Below are positions 55,476-64,000 of a DNA stretch of 64,000 bases, piece by piece. The first letter of the stretch is position 1, and every line of letters begins with the position of its first letter. Source of the DNA: Thalassia testudinum (Eukaryota; Streptophyta; Magnoliopsida; Alismatales; Hydrocharitaceae); NCBI GenBank assembly GCA_037157565.1, contig JAZHRO010000002.1:36538501-36602500 (forward strand), read 5' to 3'. The notes beneath the pieces were generated by a model that was not told the origin of the DNA, did no database searches, and saw only the letters and a program-made list of their open reading frames with translations. The position numbers were made by a program, and so were the translations under genes.

Positions 55476-56790
55476 CCCCTCCTCCTCCTCTCCGTCTCAC
55501 ACCACCACAGTCGAGCGAGAGAGAGAGTAGGGAGCCGGAGAGAGAGAGCAAGCGGAGAGCGAAGAGCGGAGAGCGGGTCTGAGTGCGAGAGCGGAGGGTG
55601 CTGTGCTGCTTTGCTGCAGCGTCTGTGGCGAGGAAAGCCAGAGCGGTTCCGCGGAAGTATTTTTTTCTGCAGAATCATATGTCCGGATCGACATCCAGAC
55701 GTCTTATCGGACGTCCGAAGGTAGAATGTGACGTTTGGTAGAGATCTATTTTTCGTATTTTTCTCTGTCGAGTCCTGACAATGCGTACGCATGTGTCAGA
55801 GGTTGGGAGGTGAGACGGAGCGAGGACCGGGGCAATTTCAGATGTCCGAGAGCATCTCCAGACGTCTGACGGAATCCTCGGACGTCGACGCTATGTTCCA
55901 GATGTCCGATAGAGGCACCCAAGAGAGGTATGTCTGCGAGTTGGTTTAAAACGTCTGGCCCCCTTTCGCAGACGTCTGATTTCTGTCAGACCTCATGTTT
56001 TAGAATCGTTCAAGGCCTAAACAATGTCGGTTTTCCGTAATTGAAACATCGTTGTTTTTCGTAAGAATTTCTTCACATAATGGTAGCCTGTCTGTATCTT
56101 TTGGAATCCTTTTGACCTGTCCATCCACGTCTTAGGTCTCCAATTTGTCAGGTGTACGGAACCTGCGGAGACGTCGGGAGCTGCTGTACGAGCCCCCATT
56201 CCACCCGATTATCCTGGTAGAGTGATTCTGACTATAAATCTTCAAGATTAATAAAATGCATGAAATTAGTTAAACCTAGGATGTGAGATGAACCCTAGGA
56301 AGAAATAAACATATATATCTATTCGATTGAACCCTAGGTTATGACATGAACACTAGGGATAGAAAAGATGCATGTGTAGAGAGATGGATGATTAAATAAA
56401 TCATAAGCTGCTTGTGCTACTCGAAATGAACTACATTATGGATAGGAAAAATGAACTCGTACTGTGGAAACTGAAATGCCTATTCCGTATGTAACAAACC
56501 ATATATGGAATAAAGAAAAGTTCATGTATGAACCCTACGGGGAATGTAGAATGAGATAAGAATACTGCAATACAGAGAACCAGATGTTTCTGGAAATTTG
56601 CCGCCCACAGGCAGCCATTAAGGGAAGTGAGCCGACCTTCGCGTACATGGTACCGAAGAGAGCAACTATCCCTTGTAGTGTAGAGGGGAGCTTGCCACCT
56701 TTGGGTTGAGACTCGGGGTGGCTTTGGCCACTCTACGTCGACTCTTGCTGGCCCTCGTGTACGTGGTACCAAGGTGAGCTACTTAGTGTA

Positions 56791-57099
56791 TGTAACGACC
56801 CGATTCTCGAGTCCCTACGAGACACGAGAACCGAACCGACTCGACTAATCCCAAGACCTAGTCGTCCAACGAGGAAGTAACCAAAAGAGCAGTAAAATAA
56901 ACCACATTCAGCATGAATATAACTAACAGTAAGGAAATACAACAGTAAGGAAAGAAGCCACTACAGTATATATTCATGCTGAATGTGGTTTATTTTACTG
57001 CTCTTTTGGTTACTTCCTCGTTGGACGACTAGGTCTTGGGATTAGTCGAGTCGGTCTGGTTCTTGTGTCTCGTAGGGACTCGGGAATCGGGTCGTTACA
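56791..57099. repeat. Inverted repeat, 130-bp arms with 49-bp loop
   Basis: The left arm 56791-56920 is the reverse complement of the right arm 56970-57099 with only about four mismatches by eye. Both arms are the terminal 130 bp of the Tekay-type LTR. The spacer 56921-56969 belongs to the minus-strand LTR. The switch point is at or near ACAGTATA/TATTCATG. Confidence 0.92.
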
Positions 57100-57102
57100 A
57101 GA

Positions 57103-57114
57103 TGGTATCAGAGG
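57103..57114 (+). other. Orphan primer-binding-site sequence inside an LTR
   Basis: TGGTATCAGAGG follows the inverted LTR end at the normal 3-bp distance, matching the initiator-Met consensus at 11 of 12 bases. Downstream, instead of gag, lies minus-strand LTR. Confidence 0.85.
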
Positions 57115-58838
57115 TTACCTTTGCTCTGCGTGGTCTCTCAGACGTCCAGAAGCCTGCGGGGGCGTCTGGCCTAGTTCCCAGACGTCCGATGGTCACCCCG
57201 GATGTCTGGAAGTCGCTCCCGTCGTCTGGCACTGCAGCCAAACGTCTGGTTCGCGTTGGATGGCGAATCCGAACCTGCGCGTACCCATTTCTCTCTCTCA
57301 GTACGGTCAGTCGAAGAAGAGGAAGAAAGATGAAAATAAATCACCTTTCAGATGTCTGGACAGTCCTCCAGACGTCCTCCCCGTCGTCTGGTTGAAAGCC
57401 CAGACGTCTGATTCTGGAAAAAAATTCCAGAATCAGGGCGCGACTCGCCCTCCGCTCGCGACGCACGGCCGCGCCACGCCTCGTCCGCCTGCTGCTCGAG
57501 CTGCAGCAGGCCTTCCGCGTCACCCCGGACGTCTGCTGCTCCCCCCGCCGATCGGCTCTAGCAGCCCCGGCAAGCTCGCCCTCCGGCCGAGAGCCTCCTC
57601 CCTCGCGTAGCACCTCCTCCCACGCTCAACGCGGCTGTCGCTGCCGCCGCTCACTCGCGCTCGCTCTCGCGCACCGGCTGGAAGGAGAAGCGAAAGGGGG
57701 CGGAGGTGATGAGAGTGAGGGAGAGGGCGTGGCGTTTTAAAGCCGCGCGGGGAGGAGAGAGAGTGGACAGAGGGCGCCGCCTGCGGCCGCCGGAGAGAGG
57801 AAAAAAGAGAGAGAGAGAGATGCGCTCGCAGGTCTGCGCGCTCAGGCGCGCAAACGAAACTGCGCGTGTCGAAAAAAACCGAATCCCAGACGTCTGGAAG
57901 GGGTTCCAGATGTCTGGTCCAACGTCTGGGCCACCTTCCAGACATCTTAAAAGTCGTCTGAGGCCGCGCGTTCGTAACAGTGTAGGAGGGAGCTAGCCAT
58001 CTGTTCTCAACAATTTTGTGCGGATTTAAAGTGTATTACGTTGTAGTATAACCGACAAAACGTTTAAACAAATATAAAGAATTTTATTACTCGAACAACT
58101 AGAGTATCCGAGGTCGAACACGGGGAGCAATCTCAGTACTTTGTAAAATCAAAGAATACAACTGTTAAATGCAAATATAATTGATTCAAAGAGAGAATTT
58201 TAAAAAGGATTTGTGGAAAAAAAGTAGAATTGGACATCTGATTTCTGTATCAGACGTCTTAAATGTGATCTCTCTTTCTCTCTTCTTCTCCTTTCTGCTT
58301 CTGTATCTTCCTTCTTCTCCTGTCTTGCCTTTCTTCTTTCTTCTTCTTTTTCTTCTGATCTCTTTGCAGTCTTCACTTGGCCTCTTCTTTGTTCTTCTCT
58401 TTCTTCTGCCTTGTCTTCCTTCTTCTTCTTCTTCTTCTTCTTCTTCTCGGCGAAGACTTCTCCTTTCACTGCTACACAGCCTCTTCTTTCTTCTCTTCCT
58501 ATTCTTCAGCTGCTAAGTGTTCGCTGCCTCAGTCGCTTCTTCCTTCCTGCACACACCACACAGTAGAAAAAACCCACCCCCGTCCCTCTACCCAAGTGTC
58601 TCTCTTTTTCTCAAGCAATTCACTCAAGCACGCTCTCCCAGAGCCACACAGGTAGTCGGGTCAGATTCGCACCCGGGACCAGGTGCATTGGCAAGTGGTG
58701 ATGCGCGAGGAGTGCGTAGGTTTAGGTCGGGTCAGATCCGCCAGATCCGCGAGATCAAGCCGCGGACAAGGCGTGTGGGGGCAGTGAGGGACCTCACCCT
58801 TGTGCTTACGGAGGCAGTAAGAAGAAAACACAAAAACA

Positions 58839-58880
58839 ATTTATAGGATACCTGAGTTTTGCAATCCCACGATGTGGGAC
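58839..58880 (-). promoter_or_regulatory. snRNA-type USE + TATA module (best match)
   Basis: GTCCCACATCG (58880-58870, minus strand) followed after 24 bp by TATAAAT (58845-58839). Both elements are canonical and the spacing is that of plant Pol III-type snRNA promoters. CGATGTGGGAC overlaps a short palindrome CCCACGATGTGGG. Confidence 0.65.
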
Positions 58881-59777
58881 TATTTGGTCGGTCTTGCCTT
58901 CACGCACGCCCGCAGAGCTTTCGTCACTCGATTGCCCAAGCTGATGGCTCCTCTGTGCGACTGGCTGGCCTCGTTTGCTTCGCGACCTTCGCGAGAGTCT
59001 GCTGCACCTGCAGCCTGGGAAGCCTGATGCCCGAAGCTGCTCCAAGCTCCCTGCTACTTCGGCTGTTAATGGCGGCCAGAGTGTACACTTGACATCCAAC
59101 AGAACGGCCTATTGGCCCAATTAGAATAGCTGGAAACCTTCGCCGTATAACGGCGAAGGCGGTGGGCGATGCTGCAGGTTGCAGGTCGGCCTAGGCGTGC
59201 GTGCCTAGGTCAACCTGTGGCCGGAGATGGTGGGTTGGTCGGGGGGTGCTTGTGGAGGTCTGGAGTGGCAGTGATGGGGTGGAATGGGTTCCTGGTGGTG
59301 AGGCGAAGCTCACGAGGGGGTTGGCGAGCCGTGTGGAGGGGCGGAGTAGTGTGGGCAGCTCACCGGAGGGCGGTCGGAGGCGAGAACGATGGAGGTGGTT
59401 AGGTACTGTCGAGGGGTAATCAAATAAAATAGTAGGGGGAAAAGAGAGAGGAGAGGATGGAGAATGTATCTGGGGTTGTCTGGAAGGAAGGGAGGCGGTG
59501 GAGAGGATGGCTCGTAACTGCCGTCGTCGGGGAAGAAAGACCCTGAGGGAGGAAGCGGCAACGAAGATGAGGTCAGGAGCACGCGCGCGGGGTACAGCGC
59601 GACGCGGGAGGAAGAGGTGGAGAGGACTCTGCTGCTGGTATGGCAGCAGAGTGACGAGAAGGAGGGGAGGAGGTCGCCGGAGCTTGCGGGTCGTTTGGCC
59701 GGAGATGGGAGAGAGGGAATTTGGAGGGGATCTCCGTCAAAATCAAGCTTGCCTCCTGCTGCAGGGTCTGGGGGGTG

Positions 59778-59784
59778 TTTTATA
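59778..59784 (-). promoter_or_regulatory. Probable Pol II TATA box of solo LTR
   Basis: TATAAAA in sense followed by CACCCCCC, about 940 bp into the LTR and 900 bp upstream of the snRNA-type module, as in related LTRs. Confidence 0.6.
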
Positions 59785-61637
59785 GGTGCTGGCCGCTCCT
59801 ATCAGCGCGTGGAGAGCACGTAATTAGGTCTGCCGACTCATCGGATTTGGAAGGAAAGTGGATACCCAAATCCCTCGTGCGTTCGCACGAGAGATTGGGT
59901 TCACACCAGCGATTGAAATTGGCTTTAGAAGGAAGGGAATTCCTCAGAGAATCCTCCTTCCATTTTTGGGAGGGAATCTCTGAGGGATTAGAGATCAATC
60001 CCTCTCTAAACCTCGCCGGAGCTCGGTTCTGCCCTAACAATGGTGGCAGGACCGGATTGCAAAGGGGGCGAAGAACTTGGGGGGCTCTTTGCAAGGATAT
60101 TCAAAAGATAGGGACCTATTTGCGATTTGGGTGTACTAAATTGCAAAGTAGGTCAAGATGACATCCCCTTAGGTCCAAATTTTGGTATAAACCTAATTTG
60201 GACCTAAGGAATCCAATGGCAAAGTTGGATTTCAGGTTTGACCTCGTTTGACTGGACGTTTTGCGTAAAAATCCAAATTTGGTTAATTGAGGAGCTAGGA
60301 CCCTAATCTAGGTCAGACTAGGTTCCAAAGGCCAAATTAAGTGTTCTAAACCCTAGAGGATGTTTTTCCATGATTTTTAGAGGGTTTACTCAATTTTTAT
60401 CCTGACCGGAACCTTGTTAATTTAAGCGGGTCTGTTTTAGGGTTACCAATTGTTATTTAATTCTTAGATTGCACATAAACCCATTTCTGATTGACTCAAC
60501 CCTCTTTTTATCTTATTTGGACCATTTGACCAATGTTTTGCTTCTGAGAAATCCCATTTATGTACTGCAATGGTAAAATTGTAGTTTTAACCTTTATTTC
60601 ATGTTTTCTTCTCAGAGCACTTGTTCCTTCAGTTAAGCCTTCTTCTAGGTTATGTAGGAGCTTTTATCTTCTTTATTGGGTCAAAATGAGCTAGTTATGG
60701 CTCATGATGAGGCTCTCATCACCATCCCAGGGAGCCTGGGGTTAGGCATGGCCACCCTACACCGACTCTTGTTAGCCCATTGGGCAAACCAAGATAGTCG
60801 AACGAGGATACGTGGATTGAGGAGGGGCGAGACCCCTGTTCTGTTCTGAGAGGGCAAGGCCCTATACTGTTCCGCGCTGTACGTTGAGGTGTACCTGCTA
60901 GCAGAGACGACTGACCTTGGGGTGCTACCCGTGCGCTTATCACGTGTGCCGTAGTCACCGCGACGTCACGACGGTGACCTCAGGGTAGTAAACCAGGTGT
61001 AGGACTACCACTGAGGGACTCTTATGGCCAGGAGAGTGCCACGTGTGCATCCTACATCACGAGAAAACTGCAAGAAAAATTATTCCTTTAGGGAACAAGA
61101 AGATTAAGTAATGTGATGGACCCTGATTAGATCTCTACACAAGAAAATCATTATAAGATAATTTGGATCAGAAAATAATATGTTAAGCTACTTGTTAAAT
61201 GCATTTTATGTTTTAGCCACCACTCTACTCAGCGTTAGCTAACTCCAGATATATATATAACTTTGTACAGGTCAGGGATTTGTGCAGCCCGAGCCACTGG
61301 CTGCTGAGGACGCTGGCCTAGTCGAGTCCAGCTATAGTTTCTACTGCTAGTCGTAGTGAGTTCTTGTAATTATATTTTTAGCACATTTCCATTATGTTCT
61401 CTATCTGTACTAGTTTGTTGTGATGGCTGTATTCCTGTCCTGAAGGCATGTAATATTCTAGCATTACTGTTCTATTTCTCCTTTTGTTGCTAATTTCTAT
61501 CTGCTTAGCTACTGTACTTGTGTGGTTATGGATTGATGCATGTTATTTGGTTATTTCTCATTGGACGACTCGGTCTTGGGATTAGTAGAGGCGAGCCAAT
61601 CTCAGGTCCTATAGGGATCTGGGTTCGGGTCGTGACA

Positions 61638-62622
61638 GTCCTTGCCTTATAGATTCTGACATTTTCATAAACATCTTTTCGAAGCTCCTCCAATTTAGAT
61701 AGTTGGCGTTTCTTGTTTTCCTGGCCAGCTCAAGGTCCACATTACATTTCTTGATGGCCCAAAATGCCCAGTGTTCAAGCTCTATGGGTAAGTGACACGC
61801 CTTACCAAACACCAGACGGAACGGAGACATACCGATAGGCGTTTTGTACACCGTACGGTAGGCCCAAAGAGCATCATCTAGCTTTTGGGTCCAATCCTTC
61901 CAATCAGTCCTAACGGCTTTCTGCAAAGTGTTCTTGATCTCTCGATTGGAGACCTCGGCCTGTCCGTTTGTCTGAGGGTGGTAAGGTGTGGAAATCTGAT
62001 GGTTCACCCCATATTTCTCCAGTAAATTCCAAAACTGGGCATGAGTAAAATGTGTGCCACCATCACTTATAATTGCCCTAGCAACCCTGAACCAACTGAA
62101 GATATTTCTCTTCACAAAATCGATGATCACCTTGTGGTCATTGGTTCGGGTGGGAATTGCCTCAATCCACTTGGACACGTAATCAATAGCGAGCAGAATA
62201 TACTGGTGTCCAAATGAAGGAGGGAAGGGTCCCATAAAGTCGATACCCAAAACGTCGAATATTTCGACGGAAAGAATTGTGTTCAGGGGCATCATATCTC
62301 TCTTAGCCATGTTCCCGAGTGTTTAGCATCGGGTGCATGACTTTGAGAATTCTTGGGCATCCTTAAATAATGACGGCCAATAGATTCCGGATTGCAAGAT
62401 CTTTACGGCCATCCTTTTCCCAGAAAAGTGTCCACCACACGCGAATGTGTGGCAGAACTCAAGTATGCTATGGAACTCGATTTCCGGGACGCATCGACGA
62501 ATAATCTGATCTGCGCCGATGCGGTACAACTCGGGATCATTCCAAAAATAATATTTGGCCTCAAACTCAAGTCTATCCCGTTGTTGTTTGGTCCAATCCT
62601 GGGGGATTTGACCAACGGTCAA
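61638..62622 (-). pseudogene. Athila-type integrase (right element, part 2)
   Basis: From N to C on the minus strand, the zinc-binding region reads HTFACGGHFSGKRMAVKILQSGIYWPSLFKDA and SCTRC (62323-62622). The core follows in one 225-codon open stretch: [24 protein letters not shown] (first Asp), [15 protein letters not shown] (second Asp), [23 protein letters not shown] (Glu) and [45 protein letters not shown] stop lies between the zinc finger and the core near 62313. The protein continued into 49537-49818 before the Tekay insertion. It is the best-preserved integrase in the window and is typical Athila group. Confidence 0.9.
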
Positions 62623-62761
62623 ATAATTGACAATATCTACAAACCAGGGGGTTCAGATACCCGAGACTGTGAGGATAGTCTCATCTGGAAAAGTATCAGA
62701 GATCGGGACATCCGGATGAGGAGAATCAATTAGGATTCTCGAGAGGTGATCCACCACTACA
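62623..62761 (-). pseudogene. Athila-type RNase H C-terminus (right element)
   Basis: Minus strand reads VVVDHLSRILIDSPHPDVPISDTFPDETIL and then, after a stop, a segment ending VNYLTVGQIPQDW, matching the RNase H to integrase connector of the left element (VENVLADHMSRL ... VNYLVTGETPGSW). It is cut at 62761 by the LINE, so the rest of pol lies outside the window, if it survives. Confidence 0.82.
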
Positions 62762-64000
62762 TTTTTTTTTTTTTGAAAAAGAAAGGAATGTATCGAGTCA
62801 TCGATAGCAAACTGGGAGAGCTTTTATTAATAAAAAATGAACATAATTACATATTCGAACCCCATTGTTGTATGAGACTCCAGCAACAATTTACAATCAT
62901 ATCCACTTTCACTGGGGTCTCCTGAAAAACTCACTCATTCCTAGCCCTCTGTACAAACCATAACATAGCCACCATAGGTAAATATGGCTTATTCCCATCC
63001 ACAAGATGACACCACAGATCCTCCCATGTGGGAAGAAAGTCATAACAAACTCTCCTCCAGATATAATCAGTGATCACACACGAAGAAAAAATATGAGTGC
63101 TAGAATCATTATGCATCCCACATAGGTGGCAAAACTGAGTGGGAGTTCCCATTCTCCCGTGCCTCAGATCTCCAGTAATTAGACCGTCCCTTCTGCAAAG
63201 CCACAAAAAAATTTGTACCTTCAGTGGTATTTTTAATTTCCATAACCTTTTCCCCACCTCATCAAGTTCCACCATCCTGGAAGAATTAATCAACTTGTCA
63301 TAGGCAGCTGCAGAAGAAAACTTACCCTCTCATTTATATGTGTCATACTCATGAGGCGTAGGTTTAAAGGCAGCAAGTTCTTGCATGAGACTCTCATTCT
63401 CTGCTCGTGTTCTTGTTTCATGATTATTCCACATAGCACTATTTAAAGACCACTACTTAGACTCCACGTCCCAATAATCAGAAACCATAACATTTTTATC
63501 CGAAGCCGTTGCATAAGCAAGGGGGAACCTATCTTTAATCACCCCCCAGGTACCCAATTCTCCAGCCAGAATTTGAAGCTTTTCCCATCACCTAATATAG
63601 ATTTGAACAAAAACCAATTATCCCTCAAGGCACACACCACCGAAGACCAAAAAGGAGATGGTTTATGGGGGTTTAGGTGGTTCTTCTCATCATTGGCAGC
63701 CCCATAGCTATCCTGAACTATTTCTGTCCACATTTTTTTCCCCCTGCAGCAGTTGAACGGCCCACTTCAACAGCAAGGCATCATTAAATTCCTTGAGGGA
63801 TCTAACACCCATTCCACCAATCTTTTTTGGCTTGCAAATTGAATCCCATTTTAGAGGTTGAAGAAAAGCCCCTTGGTGAGAGGCCCCTTTCCAGAAGAAT
63901 CTTTTGCGCATCACATCCAGTTTTTTCCAAATTGACTTCGGGGTTTTGAGAATAGAGAAGAAGAAAACTGCAATCGATGTAATGACAGAATTCAGTAATA
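62762..64000 (-). mobile_element. LINE (non-LTR retrotransposon) 3' part, degenerate
   Basis: Minus strand, running off the window. The 3' end is a poly(A) tail seen as 13 T at 62762-62774. From 5' to 3' the ORF2 pieces are RFFWKGASHQGAFLQPLKWDSICKPKKIGGMGVRSLKEFNDALLLKWAV (63708-63914), WTEIVQDSYG...WFLFKSILGDGKSFKFWLENWVPG (63539-63733, shifted one frame) and the zf-RVT region LWKLKIPLKVQIFLWLCRRDGLITGDL with CHLCGMHNDSSTHIFSSC (62931-63293). This C-x2-C-x7-H-x4-C pattern and order are standard for plant L1-type LINE ORF2 C-termini. Frameshifts near 63710 and stops make it a pseudogene. It interrupted the RNase H of the Athila-type element. Confidence 0.9.

Larger units (their letters stand above)
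56791..57979 (-). mobile_element. Rearranged Tekay-family LTR insertion, TSD GTGTA
   Basis: In sense (minus strand) it starts TGTTACGAACGCGCGG and ends CGGGTCGTTACA. GTGTA flanks it at 56786-56790 and 57980-57984. At 1189 bp it is less than half a normal LTR. The LTR 5' part occupies 57115-57979 and the LTR 3' end 56791-56969, both minus. Between them lies an inverted (plus) copy of the LTR 3' end (56970-57099) followed by primer-binding-site sequence (57103-57114). The middle of the LTR is missing. It is a solo-LTR-sized insertion with an inverted internal segment. Confidence 0.85.
58002..60721 (-). mobile_element. Athila/Tat-type solo LTR, TSD CCATC
   Basis: In sense it starts TGATGAGAGCCTCATCATGAG (at 60721) and ends at 58002 (CACAAAATTGTTGAGAACA). 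CCATC is duplicated at 57997-58001 and 60722-60726. It is 2720 bp, the same family as 8886-11753 and 21662-24433 but clearly diverged. It has a TATA box (59778-59784), a snRNA-type module (58839-58880), a CTT-rich stretch (about 58260-58510) and the U5 motif near 58108-58133. No coding domain; ORFs are composition artefacts. Confidence 0.93.
49819..61637 (+). mobile_element. Tekay/Del chromovirus, near full length with nested insertions, TSD GTCCT
   Basis: Plus-strand element with 5' LTR 49819-50186 (large internal deletion), primer site, gag-pol with chromodomain 50370-55103 and 3' LTR 55238-61637 containing two later insertions. GTCCT at 49814-49818 and 61638-61642 proves one integration, into the integrase of an Athila-type element. 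Gag through reverse transcriptase and the integrase C-terminus with chromodomain lie in one frame; frame changes occur near 53650 and 54250. Numerous stop codons make it non-autonomous. Confidence 0.95.
55238..61637 (+). mobile_element. 3' LTR of Tekay element, split by two insertions
   Basis: It starts TGAAACGACCCATTACC and ends GGGTTCGGGTCGTGACA. After removing 56791-57984 and 58002-60726 about 2.48 kb of LTR remains and reads continuously, for example GAGCTACTTAGTGTA joined to GGAGGGAGCTAGCCATC joined to CCAGGGAGCC, matching the equivalent LTR segment near 1120-1180. A TATA box (TTTATAAAA, 55467-55475) and AGACGTCTG motifs (55269, 55699, 55860, 55971) are present. The long ORFs within are shadows. 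Confidence 0.92.

Noticed and set aside
57065..57610. 181-codon plus-strand ORF with RARE-like Pro/Ala-rich end
   Set aside because: It crosses the inverted LTR junction of the rearranged insertion, so it cannot be an ancestral gene.

Overview
The window is repeat-dense plant nuclear DNA, almost certainly from an angiosperm. The evidence is nested LTR retrotransposons with the two commonest plant primer-binding sites: an initiator-Met-tRNA type for Tekay/Del chromoviruses and an Asp-tRNA type for the Athila/Tat group. There is also a plant-type LINE and no convincing host gene. The species cannot be named from the sequence. Boundaries were set by eye from LTR termini (TG..CA), primer-binding sites, polypurine tracts and 5-bp target-site duplications (TSDs).

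Left part (1-21656). A Tekay LTR runs in from outside the window (1-2102). It is followed by pieces of an old Athila-like LTR (2103-2809 and 16580-17189) that flank a head-to-head Tekay chimera (2810-16579). In the chimera, a plus-strand 5' LTR, primer site and gag join at about 6438 to a minus-strand pol, gag, primer site and LTR. A 2.9-kb Athila-type solo LTR (8886-11753, TSD TCCCC) sits inside the minus-strand reverse transcriptase. A second probable solo LTR (17413-20062) and 1.6 kb of unassigned DNA follow.

Middle (21662-31721). A complete, young, non-autonomous Athila/Tat-type element lies on the minus strand. It has two 2772-bp LTRs, TSD AGTAA, an Asp-tRNA primer site and a polypurine tract. 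It has no gag-pol. It keeps only the first codons of gag and carries one intact 625-codon ORF of unknown function.

Right part (about 32298-64000). A chimeric Athila-type element on the minus strand has a left LTR of one family, degenerate gag-pol, a 5' gag piece from another family and a right LTR of that other family. This right LTR (46381-48141) also serves as the 3' LTR of a further minus-strand element on its right. The left element's 3' noncoding region holds a 1.7-kb probable copia solo LTR (36639-38358, TSD TACAT). The integrase of the right element was split by a Tekay element (49819-61637, TSD GTCCT). The 3' LTR of that Tekay element was hit by a rearranged Tekay LTR (56791-57979, TSD GTGTA) and by an Athila-type solo LTR (58002-60721, TSD CCATC). 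A LINE (62762 to window end) interrupts the right element's RNase H.

All recognisable gag-pol reading frames here are broken; the only long intact ORF is the unknown one. The signals that merit follow-up are these: a snRNA-gene-type promoter module inside five Athila-type LTR copies; a shared AGACGTCTG motif in LTRs of three unrelated families; the intact orphan ORF in a recent element; and two inverted, PBS-containing rearrangements.
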